This document shows positions 44,016-53,402 of a stretch of DNA of 64,000 nucleotides, in pieces; the stretch's first letter is position 1, and each line of letters begins with the position of its first letter. Both the position numbers and the translations under genes were made by a program. The notes below the pieces were generated by a model. That model saw only the letters and a program-made list of their open reading frames with translations. It made no database searches and had not been told where the DNA came from. Source of the DNA: Rhodobacteraceae bacterium S2214 (GTDB lineage: Bacteria; Pseudomonadota; Alphaproteobacteria; Rhodobacterales; Rhodobacteraceae); assembly GCA_025141675.1 (NCBI GenBank), contig CP081161.1, forward strand, positions 1,462,001 to 1,526,000, read 5' to 3'.

Positions 44016-45047
44016 TTAAAACTCCGCCAGATACGCCACCAAAATATCCAGCGCTGCCTGTAGATCATCCTTTTCGATCATCTCGGTCACTGTGTGGATA
44101 TAACGCGTACCCACGACAATACCGACAGCCCGTGCGCCGGCTGCCGCTTGTTGTGCTGCTGCCCCGTCTTGGCCACCGGCGGCGAGCATCGTGCGCTGGA
44201 AGGGGATGTCGTTTGCAATCGCGAGCGCCTCGATCTGTTTCACCAAATCCCGATCCGCGATGAATGAACTGTCCCTCACATGCAGGCCGAACCCTTTGCC
44301 TTGCGTTGTTGTCGCGTCCTTTTCGGGAATACCGGGCGTGTCGCACGCCAGCGTGGTGTCGACACCAATTCCGATATCAGGCTTCACGGCAAAGGCCGCA
44401 GTTTTGCCGCCGCGCAGGCCGACCTCTTCCTGACAGGTAAAGGCCACGTGAATTTCTGCACCGCGCCCTTTATCCCCAAGTGCCCGCATCGCTTCGATCC
44501 CCAACCAGCAGGCGATCCGGTTATCCAGTGCCTTTGACACGATCTTGTCCCCGATTTCGATGAATGGTTCTTCCATCACGACAAAATCGCCGACTTTGAT
44601 GACGTCGTGCGCTTTCTTGCCCATCCCGAGATCAACAAAGAAATCGCCGACCTCCGGCACCTTCTTGCGATCCTCGGGCGAGGCGATATGCACAGGCTTG
44701 CCACCTGGATTCATGACGCCAAGGTAATCGCCATCATCGGTGCAAACGCGCACACGGCGTGAGAACAGGTTGCGTGGGTCAAAGCCGCCGACAGGGTTCA
44801 GGTACAGATAACCGTCTTTGCTAATATGACTGACCAGAAACCCGATTTCGTCCATATGGCAGAGCAACATGATCTTCGTCGGGTTGTCGCCAGTCCCGTT
44901 GCGTTTGCACAAAAGGGACCCCATCGGATCGGTTGTGACCTCGTCAAACAACCCGTCGATCTCGGCTGTGATCAGGTCGCGCACGCGATGTTCATTGCCG
45001 GGCACACCGGGGGTTTCGCACAGGGTTTTCAGCAGATCGAGGTTCAT
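44016..45047 (-). CDS. M42 family metallopeptidase (FrvX/glutamyl-aminopeptidase-like)
   Basis: A 343-residue M42 aminopeptidase: NEHRVRDLI near 18-26, KIMLLCHMDEIGFLVSHISKDGYL near 60-83 (first metal His-x-Asp), KALDNRIACWLG near 177 (bridging Asp), FTCQEEVGLRGGKTAAFAVKPDIGIGVDTTLA near 208-239 (catalytic Glu and metal ligands) and a late RYIHTVTEM (final metal His). It trims N-terminal residues from peptides in the cytoplasm. ATG at 45047 with GGAG upstream is chosen over an ATG five codons earlier. Divergent from the HD-domain gene. Confidence 0.9.
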   Translation of the reverse strand: MNLDLLKTLCETPGVPGNEHRVRDLITAEIDGLFDEVTTDPMGSLLCKRNGTGDNPTKIMLLCHMDEIGFLVSHISKDGYLYLNPVGGFDPRNLFSRRVRVCTDDGDYLGVMNPGGKPVHIASPEDRKKVPEVGDFFVDLGMGKKAHDVIKVGDFVVMEEPFIEIGDKIVSKALDNRIACWLGIEAMRALGDKGRGAEIHVAFTCQEEVGLRGGKTAAFAVKPDIGIGVDTTLACDTPGIPEKDATTTQGKGFGLHVRDSSFIADRDLVKQIEALAIANDIPFQRTMLAAGGQDGAAAQQAAAGARAVGIVVGTRYIHTVTEMIEKDDLQAALDILVAYLAEF

Positions 45048-45148
45048 CAAAGGCTCCGTCATTTTAGGTTATTATAAATGTGGGCTGCGGGGGTGGTGAA
45101 GGCAAGCCGGTTGTCGGTATGCAGGCGGCCAAACCGTAAGAGGCCCCG

Positions 45149-45811
45149 ATGACCACACCTGATATCTTTGCACCTTTCACCGCATTGGCCGCGCAGCTTT
45201 TGCCGCATGCCTGCGACAACGCAGACGATGGGTCACATGACATTGCCCATATCGCACGGGTCTGGGCAAACGCGCGTACCATTCACGCGGCAGAAGGTGG
45301 GGACGGTCGTGTGCTGTGTGCGGCAACGCTGCTGCATGACTGCGTGTCGCTTGAAAAGGATGCAGCAGATCGGTCGCAAGGGTCGCGGATGGCGGCGGAC
45401 AAGGCCCGAGGCGTATTAGAGGGGCTGGAATGGGATGAAGCGGATGTTGACCGCGTATCCCACGCGATCGTTGCGCACAGCTTTTCAGCAAATGTCACGC
45501 CAACAACGATTGAAGCAAAGATACTGCAAGATGCGGACCGTTTAGACGCGATCGGCTTGATTGGCGTGGCACGCTGTTTCTACGTCGCGGGGCGCATGGG
45601 GTCCGGCCTGTACGATCCGGCTGATCCTAGGGCGCAAAAACGGGAACTGGACGACAAGGCCTTCGCCATTGATCATTTTGATACCAAGCTGCTGACGCTT
45701 GCAGACGGGTTCCAAACCGCGACGGGTGCTGCGATGGCGCAAGACCGGCACGCGGCGCTTTTGACCTTTCGGGACGGCCTGCTGGCCGAAATCGGGGCCG
45801 AACAGCGTTAA
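45149..45811 (+). CDS. HD-domain phosphohydrolase
   Basis: A 220-residue HD-superfamily protein: SHDIAHIARVW near 29-39 (first metal His), AATLLHDCVS near 58-67 (the HD pair), AHSFS near 110, then LQDADRLDAIGLIGVARCF near 126-144 (final Asp). The layout is that of the YedJ/YpgQ group of metal-dependent hydrolases, probably acting on nucleotides or phosphorylated metabolites. It begins in a 101-bp divergent spacer from the M42 gene. Confidence 0.86.
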   Translation: MTTPDIFAPFTALAAQLLPHACDNADDGSHDIAHIARVWANARTIHAAEGGDGRVLCAATLLHDCVSLEKDAADRSQGSRMAADKARGVLEGLEWDEADVDRVSHAIVAHSFSANVTPTTIEAKILQDADRLDAIGLIGVARCFYVAGRMGSGLYDPADPRAQKRELDDKAFAIDHFDTKLLTLADGFQTATGAAMAQDRHAALLTFRDGLLAEIGAEQR

Positions 45812-46007
45812 CCTTTTGAATAATCGCGAGTTCTCCACAGGTATCTTGGGCGACGTCCCACTTATCCCCAAGAAATTGCTTTACAGGTAAGGTCTCGTAA
45901 AGCACCATATGTCGTAGGAACAGAAAACAAAAATACTGATCCTAGAGCAGTCACATAGCGGTTGGGTCGCTGCCACGTCCCGCTGCCAGACAGGCGAGGC
46001 GCGACAT

Positions 46008-46511
46008 ATGGCACTTTCAGAGCATTATCTTGAGACGGATGACCTGCATCCGATTGATTTGGTTGAATACGTCGCCGAACACCATGACTGGCAATTTGAC
46101 CGCATCCACGATGACCAGATCGCGATGGCGGTTGAAGCGCAGTGGCGGACCTATGCGATTACTGTGGCGTGGTGTGCGGCCGATGAAACGCTGCGGCTGA
46201 TCTGCACGTATGAAATGGAACCGCCGGCGAACCGTATTCCGGCGCTTTATGAAGCGCTGAACACGATCAACGACATGTGCTGGGCGGGATCGTTTTCGTG
46301 GTGGGGCGATGAACAGATGATGGTCTATCGCTACGGTCTTGTGCTCGCGGGCGATCAGGCACCATCAGCGGAACAGATCGATACAATGATCGGGGCCGCT
46401 GTCGCGAGTTGCGAACGCTATTATCCTGCCATCCAACTGGTGACATGGGCCGACCGTAGTCCCAAAGATGCGGTTCAGATCGCCATTGCTGAAGCTTACG
46501 GACGCGCGTAA
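46008..46511 (+). CDS. YbjN domain protein
   Basis: A 167-residue protein of the YbjN family: HPIDLVEYVAEHHDWQFDRIHDDQIAMAVEAQWRTYAITVAWCAADETLRLICTYEM near 14-70, AGSFSWWGDEQMMVYRYGLVLAG near 94-116. YbjN-domain proteins are sensors or type III secretion chaperone-like; the specific role is unknown. GGCGAGG precedes the start. The 196-bp spacer before it (45812-46007) has no visible gene. It is convergent with the aminotransferase gene. Confidence 0.85.
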   Translation: MALSEHYLETDDLHPIDLVEYVAEHHDWQFDRIHDDQIAMAVEAQWRTYAITVAWCAADETLRLICTYEMEPPANRIPALYEALNTINDMCWAGSFSWWGDEQMMVYRYGLVLAGDQAPSAEQIDTMIGAAVASCERYYPAIQLVTWADRSPKDAVQIAIAEAYGRA

Positions 46512-46552
46512 CCGCGCGTGCGGTCTCCCATTAATCACGAAGCATCTCGACG

Positions 46553-47731
46553 TTACGCAGCCTTTTGCTGTGTAGCTTGGGTCGCTGCTGATAGCAGCAC
46601 CTGCGCCACTGCATCACATTCCGCCTGCGTCAGTCGTGCAGGCAGCCGCACGTCGCAGGCATTCATCAGCATGGCACGGGTTTTGGGCAGTTCAGGTGCA
46701 TCCCCAAGAAAATGCCAGTTCCAAAACGCACGCGCGTTATCCGTGGAGCGCCCAAAGATTTGGACGTTCAGACCAGCCTGTTGAGTAGCACGCTGGAAAT
46801 CCGCGATTTGCGCATCTGTCATATCGACAAGATTGAACTGTATTGAATCCGGTGCGCGGTTTTCAGGGGAAAGCTTTGCGGGGACCGCTAAATTCGGATG
46901 TGCATTCAATTGGTCTGCAACATGATCATGATTGCGCCGCCCGTCTGTGACGCGCTGGTCCAATGCGTCCAGCTGTGGCCGGATCAAAGCCGCAGACAGC
47001 GTGTTCAGACGCAAGTTATAAAGCGGTAGCTTGTTCTGCCATGTTGCGAAGGGCGCATGCAGGACCGGATGTTTTCGCCAGTTATGTTCATACGCGCCGG
47101 ACATGATGATCGCTTTGGCGACAAGTTCGGCGTCATCGGTGATCATGATCCCGCCTTCGCCCGCGTTCAGCATTTTGTAGGACTGGAAGCTGAAGCAGCC
47201 GATTTTACCAATCGTCCCGATATTCCGATCGCCCCACGTCGTGCCAAGGCTATGCGCTGCATCTTCGATGACTGGAATTCCCGCCGCGTCGCAAAGCGTC
47301 ATGATCGCATCCATGTCCGACGTATGCCCGCGCATGTGGCTGATGATGACGGCCTCGACCGATGGCAGCTTTGCCGCGAAATCATCTAGATCGATGCGGT
47401 AATTGTCTCCACATTCGCACAGCACGGGCACGCAGTCGGCATGCACCACGGATGACGGCACTGCCGCAAAGGTGAATGCGGGGATCAGAACACGGGCGTC
47501 GCGGGGCAGCCCAAGCGCCTTGAGCGACAGGAACAAAGCAGCAGAGCATGACGACACGGCCAACGCATAGGTACTGCCAAGCTTCGCGGCAAATTCCGCT
47601 TCTAGCAGCGCGACCGGAGATTGATCGTTGGTGTAGCGAAACAGGTCGCCGGTTTCCAAGATACGCGTGACTTCTGCCTTGGCGGCCGCGGGGATTGGTT
47701 CAGCTTGTGTCAGGTTGGGCAATTGTGACAT
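46553..47731 (-). CDS. DegT/DnrJ/EryC1/StrS family aminotransferase
   Basis: A 392-residue PLP enzyme of the sugar/amine aminotransferase family. VSSCSAALFLSLKALGLPRDARVLIPAFTFAAVPSSVVHADCVPVLCE near 59-106, VIEDAAHSLGTTWGDRNIGTIGKIGCFSFQSYKMLNAGEGGIMITDD near 154-200 with the catalytic Lys in SYKMLNAGEGG. DegT enzymes transaminate keto-sugars or other aldehydes/ketones. Co-orientation and position downstream of the PuuB-like oxidase (70 bp) suggest it may process the aldehyde or ketone produced there; this is inference. AAAGGTGAAAC precedes the ATG. Confidence 0.87.
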   Translation of the reverse strand: MSQLPNLTQAEPIPAAAKAEVTRILETGDLFRYTNDQSPVALLEAEFAAKLGSTYALAVSSCSAALFLSLKALGLPRDARVLIPAFTFAAVPSSVVHADCVPVLCECGDNYRIDLDDFAAKLPSVEAVIISHMRGHTSDMDAIMTLCDAAGIPVIEDAAHSLGTTWGDRNIGTIGKIGCFSFQSYKMLNAGEGGIMITDDAELVAKAIIMSGAYEHNWRKHPVLHAPFATWQNKLPLYNLRLNTLSAALIRPQLDALDQRVTDGRRNHDHVADQLNAHPNLAVPAKLSPENRAPDSIQFNLVDMTDAQIADFQRATQQAGLNVQIFGRSTDNARAFWNWHFLGDAPELPKTRAMLMNACDVRLPARLTQAECDAVAQVLLSAATQATQQKAA

Positions 47732-47801
47732 GTTTCACCTTTTCCGAAATGCTCTTTCGGAAATAGCTAACATGAAACTTATGACAATTCTATGACCGCG
47801 C

Positions 47802-49106
47802 TCAAAGCCCTAGTTTTTCGCGCAATCCGTTCCATGCGAGCACCATCTGCAACAATGGACGTCCCAGTGCGGTGCCGCCAGGGAAGGCGGGCGTCGGCAA
47901 TGTTGCGAGCGTGTCGAACCGTGATGCATGGCCTGCGACGGCCTCGCCCAAGATCTTGCCGCACAAGCCGGACAGTGCCACCCCGTGGCCCGTATATCCA
48001 CCCGCAGAGACAATGTTGTTGTCGATCCGTTGGATTGCGGGCAGCCCCGAAATCGTAACGCCCAATGTCCCGCCCCACGCATAATCAATACTGATCCCAC
48101 CCAAGGTCGGAAATAACGCGGTGAAACGTGGGCGCAGCATCGCGCCGATGTCTTGCGGGAATGTGGTTCTGGCTGCCGCGCGTCCACCAAAAAGCAGGCG
48201 TTTGTCATCAGAAAGACGGTAGTAATTCACATCATTCTTGCTGTCCTCAACCGCGATATCCTGTTTTAGAATAGCCGCTTGGGCGTCGGATAACGGGGCC
48301 GTTGCACAGATAAAGCTGTTCACGGGCATAATCGTGGCCGCGACTTTGCGTTCAAGACCGCTGATATAACCGTTGGTCGCGATAATCAGATGGTCGGCGG
48401 TGACATGACCTTTGCCAGTGCGCAGCGTGACTTTGGGGCCTTTGCCAATGTGGTGTACGGCACTGTTTTCATAGATCACCGCGCCCGCATCTTCGGCAGC
48501 TTTGGCAAGCGCCAGCACATAGCGCAACGGATGAATATGGGCCGCACCCCAATCAATCGTGCCGCCTTGGTACAAAGGGGAACCGACAACGTCGGCAAAC
48601 TCCGATTGCGTGAACGTCTTGATCTGGTCGTAGCCATAGGTGTCCTGCAAATAGGCGGCGTCAGCGTGATGGCCGTCGCGTTCTTTCGCAGAATAACACC
48701 CATGTGCGACGCCTGGCTTCCATTGCGCATCGGGTGCGATGGTTTCGCAGTTCGTCGCGACGTCTGCTTTCGCTTCTTGGGTCAATGCCCAAAGATCGCG
48801 TGCGGTATCTGCCCCTAGCTTTTTCGCCAGTAAGCGTTGCGGTGCATTGTAGCCGGACGCGACCTGACCGCCGTTGCGGCCCGATGCGCCAAAGCCCGCG
48901 CGATGGGCTTCCAAGACGACGACGGACAGACCTTTTTCGGCAAGTAGCTTTGCCGCCGATAATCCTGTGTATCCTGCGCCAATGATGCAAACGTCCGCCG
49001 CGTTTGCGCCGCGTAGGTCCGACCGTATAGGGGGCGCATCAACCGTGGCCGCGTACCACGAGTTCGGGAATTGGCCTTGGGTGTCGTTGCGGTACAGGAC
49101 GCTCAT
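47802..49106 (-). CDS. FAD-dependent oxidoreductase, PuuB/DadA-like
   Basis: A 434-residue DAO-family flavoenzyme. FAD motif CIIGAGYTGLSAAKLLAEKGLSVVVLEAHRAGFGASGRNGGQVASGYN near 40-87, and the C-terminal SAGGYTGHGVALSGLCGKILGEAVAG near 375-400. This is the pattern of gamma-glutamylputrescine oxidases and related amine oxidases, which oxidise an N-substituted amine to the aldehyde. Adjacent GS-like ligases and amidotransferase support a gamma-glutamyl-amine substrate. It follows the upstream ligase by one base, so it is strongly coupled. Confidence 0.87.
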   Translation of the reverse strand: MSVLYRNDTQGQFPNSWYAATVDAPPIRSDLRGANAADVCIIGAGYTGLSAAKLLAEKGLSVVVLEAHRAGFGASGRNGGQVASGYNAPQRLLAKKLGADTARDLWALTQEAKADVATNCETIAPDAQWKPGVAHGCYSAKERDGHHADAAYLQDTYGYDQIKTFTQSEFADVVGSPLYQGGTIDWGAAHIHPLRYVLALAKAAEDAGAVIYENSAVHHIGKGPKVTLRTGKGHVTADHLIIATNGYISGLERKVAATIMPVNSFICATAPLSDAQAAILKQDIAVEDSKNDVNYYRLSDDKRLLFGGRAAARTTFPQDIGAMLRPRFTALFPTLGGISIDYAWGGTLGVTISGLPAIQRIDNNIVSAGGYTGHGVALSGLCGKILGEAVAGHASRFDTLATLPTPAFPGGTALGRPLLQMVLAWNGLREKLGL

Positions 49107-49107
49107 T

Positions 49108-50460
49108 TTACACGTTCAACAGCAAATGTTCGCGTTCCCACGGGCTGATCACCTGAAGAAACTCATTGTATTCGGCCCGTTTGACGATCGAATAAACCCG
49201 CGCAAAATCGGGGCCCATGATGTCGTGGATGTCTGTCGCTTCGTCGAACAGATCAAGCGCTGCGTACAGGCCCTGCGGAATATCGTCTTCACCGTCGTAG
49301 GCATCGCCGCGGTAAATTTCGTCCGGCTTTGTTCCGTTCATCATACCCAGATACCCGCAAGCCAATGAAGCCGCGATGCACAGATAAGGGTTGCAATCCA
49401 TTCCAGCGAGCCTGTTTTCGACCCGTCGCGCCGCAGGATTAGACAGCGGTACACGAATTCCCGTGGTGCGATTGTCGCGGCCCCATTCAAGGTTAATCGG
49501 TGCGGCGTGATCACGGACGTAGCGCCGATAGCTGTTCACATAGGGGGCCATGATCGCGACCACATTGGGCAGGTTTTTCTGCAGACCACCGATGAAATTC
49601 ATAAACGCAGGCGTTTCGGAATCGTCGGCCCCGGTGAAGATATTGCGCCCTTGGCTATCAAGAACCGAATGGTGAATGTGCATCGCACTGCCCGGTTCGC
49701 CCTCGATCGGTTTGGCCATAAAGGTCGCAAAACAATCGTGTTTCAGCGCTGCTTCCTTGATCAGGCGTTTGAAATAGAACACCTCGTCGGCCAATTTCAC
49801 GGGGTCGCCATGCAGCAAGTTAATCTCGAGCTGGCCTGCGCCACCTTCCTGAGTAATGCCGTCAATTTCGAACCCTTGGATTTCCGCAAATTCGTAAATG
49901 TCGTCGATAACCGGACCAAAGTCGTCAACAGCGGACATCGAATAGGCCTGCCGTCCCGCGACGGGGCGACCGGTACGCCCAACCATCGGTTCAATCTTCT
50001 TGGCGGGATCAGTGTTGCGGGCAACCAGAAAGAATTCCATTTCAGGGGCCACGACGGGGGTCCAGCCTTGTTCAGCATATTTCGCGACGACGTGTTTCAA
50101 AACATTGCGCGGAGAAAACCCGATGGGATCGCCATTCGTGCGGTATGCGTCGTGAATGACCTGCAGGGTTCCGTCTTCGGTCCATGGGGCTGCGGTTGCG
50201 GTCGACATATCTGGGCGCAGGATCATGTCCGGTTCGGTGAAACCGGCAGGGCCGGCGGCTTCGCCCCAATCGCCCGTAATAGTCTGGAAAAAGATTGATT
50301 CCGGCAGGTGGAAGAACTGTTGTTTTTCCCATTTGGCGGCAGGCACGGCCTTACCACGCGCAATGCCGGGCAGATCGCCGATGACACATTCGACTTCATC
50401 CAAGCGGTTCGTTTCGAGATAAGTCTTGGCAGCATTCGGTAGCGCGTCAATCCAGCTCAT
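49108..50460 (-). CDS. Glutamine-synthetase-family ligase, PuuA-like
   Basis: A 450-residue protein of the GS superfamily: N-terminal ECVIGDLPGIARGKAVPA near 23-40, VAPEMEFFLVARN near 138-150 (metal Glu), GGAGQLEINLLHGDP near 208-222, FMAKPIEGEPGSAMHIHHSVLD near 250-271 and RYVRDHAAPINLEWGRDNRTTGIRVP near 316-341. It should gamma-glutamylate an amine such as putrescine using ATP and glutamate. Its start overlaps the amidotransferase stop by 4 bp, and AAGGAAAGG precedes it. Exact amine is not known. Confidence 0.88.
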   Translation of the reverse strand: MSWIDALPNAAKTYLETNRLDEVECVIGDLPGIARGKAVPAAKWEKQQFFHLPESIFFQTITGDWGEAAGPAGFTEPDMILRPDMSTATAAPWTEDGTLQVIHDAYRTNGDPIGFSPRNVLKHVVAKYAEQGWTPVVAPEMEFFLVARNTDPAKKIEPMVGRTGRPVAGRQAYSMSAVDDFGPVIDDIYEFAEIQGFEIDGITQEGGAGQLEINLLHGDPVKLADEVFYFKRLIKEAALKHDCFATFMAKPIEGEPGSAMHIHHSVLDSQGRNIFTGADDSETPAFMNFIGGLQKNLPNVVAIMAPYVNSYRRYVRDHAAPINLEWGRDNRTTGIRVPLSNPAARRVENRLAGMDCNPYLCIAASLACGYLGMMNGTKPDEIYRGDAYDGEDDIPQGLYAALDLFDEATDIHDIMGPDFARVYSIVKRAEYNEFLQVISPWEREHLLLNV

Positions 50461-51140
50461 GCGATGGACCTTTCCTTAAAGAACGACCCGATCTGGCGGG
50501 CCAAGCGGGCGTTATGAACCGGCGCATCAATCGTCGCACGGGCAGCATCAAGTTGCGCGTCAGGAACGACGCCGGGGCCGCGGTGTGTCGCGAGACCAGC
50601 GATGAAGTTGCCGTCAAATTCGGGATGCGCCTGAACGGTGAACGCTTTCTTTCCATAGATCAGCGCCGCGTTTTCGCAAAAGTCATTGCGCGCACAAACG
50701 GTTGCATCGTCGGGGAGGGTGACCACTTGGTCCTGATGCCATGCGTTCAGGTGGATTTCTTCGCCTTGCCAATCGTAAGTCTGACGACCAACGGCCCAAC
50801 CGTCCTTGAATTTCTCGACTTTCCCACCGAGCGCCTGCGCAATGATTTGATGGCCAAAGCAAATGCCAACAAGCGGCAGGTCGGCAGCGTAGATATCGCG
50901 GATCAGGGTTTCGAGAGGGGCGATAAACGGGTGATCTTCATATGCGCCATGTTTTGATCCCGTAATCAGCCAACCATCGGCCGCTTCTGCGTTGGCGGGG
51001 AACTCCATATCAACGACGCTATAGGTCGTGAAATCGAAGTCTTGCCCTGCCAGAAGATTGACAAAAAGGTCCGCGTAATTGCCCGTTTCCCCCAAAAGTT
51101 CTTTTGGGGAATGTCCGGTTTGAAGAATGCCGATTTTCAT
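50457..51140 (-). CDS. Class I glutamine amidotransferase / gamma-glutamyl hydrolase type
   Basis: A 227-residue GATase1 protein: nucleophile Cys in LPLVGICFGHQIIAQALGG near 86-104, and His-Glu of the triad in VQAHPEFDGNF near 170-180. It may be a stand-alone GMP-synthase-like glutaminase or a PuuD-like hydrolase releasing gamma-glutamyl groups from the amines made by its neighbours; neighbours favour the latter. ATG at 51140 is chosen (AGG upstream); a longer frame would read through the 51211-51260 repeat. Coupled to the PuuA-like gene by ATGA. Confidence 0.84.
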   Translation of the reverse strand: MKIGILQTGHSPKELLGETGNYADLFVNLLAGQDFDFTTYSVVDMEFPANAEAADGWLITGSKHGAYEDHPFIAPLETLIRDIYAADLPLVGICFGHQIIAQALGGKVEKFKDGWAVGRQTYDWQGEEIHLNAWHQDQVVTLPDDATVCARNDFCENAALIYGKKAFTVQAHPEFDGNFIAGLATHRGPGVVPDAQLDAARATIDAPVHNARLARQIGSFFKERSIA

Positions 51141-51210
51141 GCTGTGCCTGTTATGGATACTTATGCAAACCCTAGCCAGCGCGGTGTCGTGGGGCAAGTG
51201 TGGCGATGTG

Positions 51211-51260
51211 CTTGGCGCGCCAAGCATGGGGGGTTTGCACCCCCAGACCCCCGCAGGATA
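51211..51260. repeat. Intergenic palindrome cluster (roseobacter-type)
   Basis: CTTGGCGCGCCAAG (51211-51224) is a perfect 14-bp palindrome, followed by GGGGG-TTTGCA-CCCCC (about 51228-51244) and a second C-tract to 51252. Similar GC-rich intergenic repeats are common in Rhodobacterales (recollection, not a search). They sit between two GS-like genes and may act as a transcript terminator or processing site. Confidence 0.6.
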
Positions 51261-51279
51261 TTTGTAACCAAAAGAAGGG

Positions 51280-52611
51280 TCAGACCGTGTCGAGATACAG
51301 GTCCAGTTGTTCTTCGGGTGTGAGCTGGTCAAAGTTCATCATTTCCTGCCGCTTGGTCAGGACAAAATTGTCGACCAGAAGCGGGTCGAAAATGCGTCGC
51401 GCGATCGGGCTTTTGTCAAAGGCTTCGATTGCGTCGGCCCAAGTGCTGGGCACTTGAGGCAGGTCTTGGTCATAGGCATTGCCGGTGATCGGTGCGCCGG
51501 GCTTCAAGTTGTCTTCGATCCCGATCAACGCGGACCCAAGCACGGCGGCGAGGAACAAATACGGGTTCACGTCGCCACCGGCGACACGGTGCTCGACACG
51601 CCGCGCTTTATAGCTGCCGCCAGGGACGCGGATGGACGCGGTGCGGTTGTCGTAAGCCCAGCAAATACCAGTCGGGGCATGGCTGTTTGGCACCAAGCGT
51701 TCATAGGAATTGCCGTGCGGCGCGAAGATAAGCGCGAGGTCAGGAATACCCTTTAGGCAACCCGCAATTGCGTTGTGCAGCATGTCAGTGCCTTCGAACG
51801 TATCATTGGCCATCAGGTTGTTGCCGTCAGCGTCAATGACCGAGAAATGCGTATGTAGACCATTGCCTGCGTAATCATCGTATGGCTTGGCCATGAAACT
51901 GGCCGCCATCCCGTGATTACGAGCGAGACCGCGCACTAGCATTTTGAACAGCCACGCATCGTCCGCAGCCTTTAGGGCGTCAGGCACATGTTCAAGGTTC
52001 ACTTCAAACTGACCGGTACCTGCTTCCGAAATCGCGGCCTCTGCCGGAATATCCATTGCTTCGCAGGCATCATAGAGATCGTTGAAGAAATCATCGAAGG
52101 CATCAAGTGCACGCAGGCTAAGAATTTCTGCACCCGGTCGGCGTTTGCCTGATCGTGGCGACATGGGTTGCCTGATTTCGCGGCCACTGTCGTCGACAAG
52201 ATAAAATTCCATCTCGGTCGCGGCGACGGGGGTCAGGCCAAGCGCCTTGTACCGATCAACCACCCGCGCCAGCGCATGACGTGGATCACCTGCGTAAGGT
52301 GTCCCGTCTTCGGCGTGCATCCAAACAGGGATCAATGCGGATGGGGCCGACAGCCAAGGCATCGGCACGTAGCCACGTTCCGTCGGCAGCAACAATCCGT
52401 CGGGATCACCCGTTTCAAAGACCATTGGACTATCGTCGATGTCTTCGCCCCAAATATCGAGGTTCAGGACGGACAACGGGAAACGTGTACCTTCGGTTTC
52501 CAGCTTTTCAGCAAAGCGGCGGGGGACGCGTTTGCCCCTTGCTTGACCGTTCAGGTCGGCTGCACCGCAGCGGACGTTACGGACTTCGGGGTGATCGTGT
52601 AGCCATGACAT
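51280..52611 (-). CDS. Second glutamine-synthetase-family ligase
   Basis: A 443-residue GS-superfamily protein paralogous to the 49108 ligase: RCGAADLNGQARGKRVPRRFAEKL near 14-37, VAATEMEFYLVDD near 137-149, EAGTGQFEVNLEHVPDA near 199-215, FMAKPYDDYAGNGLHTHFSVIDAD near 241-264, NSHAPTGICWAYDNRTASIRVPGG near 311-334. It probably conjugates glutamate to a different amine or acts at another stage. AAGGACC is upstream of the ATG. A perfect palindrome cluster divides it from the downstream amidotransferase gene, so it may be only partly co-expressed with it. Confidence 0.86.
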   Translation of the reverse strand: MSWLHDHPEVRNVRCGAADLNGQARGKRVPRRFAEKLETEGTRFPLSVLNLDIWGEDIDDSPMVFETGDPDGLLLPTERGYVPMPWLSAPSALIPVWMHAEDGTPYAGDPRHALARVVDRYKALGLTPVAATEMEFYLVDDSGREIRQPMSPRSGKRRPGAEILSLRALDAFDDFFNDLYDACEAMDIPAEAAISEAGTGQFEVNLEHVPDALKAADDAWLFKMLVRGLARNHGMAASFMAKPYDDYAGNGLHTHFSVIDADGNNLMANDTFEGTDMLHNAIAGCLKGIPDLALIFAPHGNSYERLVPNSHAPTGICWAYDNRTASIRVPGGSYKARRVEHRVAGGDVNPYLFLAAVLGSALIGIEDNLKPGAPITGNAYDQDLPQVPSTWADAIEAFDKSPIARRIFDPLLVDNFVLTKRQEMMNFDQLTPEEQLDLYLDTV

Positions 52612-52654
52612 GGAGTTAGGTCCTTAGCCCAAAAGGGGCATTCCGACCTTTGTT

Positions 52655-53341
52655 TTACTGGACGTCAGGGGATTGAGCTAGTGGGAAACTGCGCCGTCTC
52701 CGCCATTTCAACAAACCAAGCCCAGCCATCGCAGTCACTATCAATGGCAATCCAGCTGGAACAGGGATCGGGGCGGGGTTCGCGAGGGCGCCATCAATGA
52801 AGAATTCAACGCCTGCATTGCCGTAATTCTCGAAATAGATCAGCTCAAACGCCACGCGCCCCTCTGCGGGGTTCCGGTTTCGGGTGGTTGTCGCGAAGCT
52901 GCGCGCCCGCGCGCGTTGGGTTACCTGCGTGTCGTCAATGGTCAGGCGGAACCCGTCATCAGACCCGACCGCAAAGGACTGATTGCCCGGAAGCAGGTCA
53001 AGGAAACCAGTAAAGCGAAACACGGACGTCTGGATCGTGGCCAAACCGTTGCCAACAATGGATGCGGCATCAGCGCCAAGGAATGCAGCGAGTGTTGTGT
53101 TGCTGCTATTGGTGTTTGTGTTGCCATTTGGAAAGTCGATTGCGCTTGTTTGAAACGTAGCCGTCGGACTGGCAGACGCAATCGCATTGATAGCTTGGTT
53201 GATGTTGTTCGATGGGGAGTCCAGCTTGAAGAATTCGCCAGTAAAGGTCGCAGCATGACTGGACGCTGGGGTCATAGCCACAACGGCGCATAGAGCGCAC
53301 AAGATATTGATGCCGCGAAGAAAGCGAAACAGTCTCAACAT
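52655..53341 (-). CDS. Exported protein with PA14-like region and VPLPA-type sorting tail
   Basis: An approximately 228-residue secreted protein. An N-terminal signal (RGINILCALCAVVAMTPASSHA-ATF) is followed by a beta-rich domain with FRFTGFLDLLPGNQSFAVGSDDGFRLTIDD, the pattern of PA14 carbohydrate-binding domains. The C-terminal end IPVPAGLPLIVTAMAGLGLLKWRRRR is a proline-containing transmembrane helix plus basic cluster of the VPLPA/PEP-CTERM sorting class, cleaved by an exosortase/rhombosortase-like enzyme elsewhere. ATG at 53341 is chosen (weak AGG); an ATG at 53383 is possible. It lies between the ABC permease and ligase genes on the same strand; whether it shares a transcript with them is unclear. 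Confidence 0.75.
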   Translation of the reverse strand: MLRLFRFLRGINILCALCAVVAMTPASSHAATFTGEFFKLDSPSNNINQAINAIASASPTATFQTSAIDFPNGNTNTNSSNTTLAAFLGADAASIVGNGLATIQTSVFRFTGFLDLLPGNQSFAVGSDDGFRLTIDDTQVTQRARARSFATTTRNRNPAEGRVAFELIYFENYGNAGVEFFIDGALANPAPIPVPAGLPLIVTAMAGLGLLKWRRRRSFPLAQSPDVQ

Positions 53342-53402
53342 GCGCCTGATTTGCCAAGTTAACAGAGCATTAACGTGACGCATCTATGGCCGGATTGCGG
53401 CA

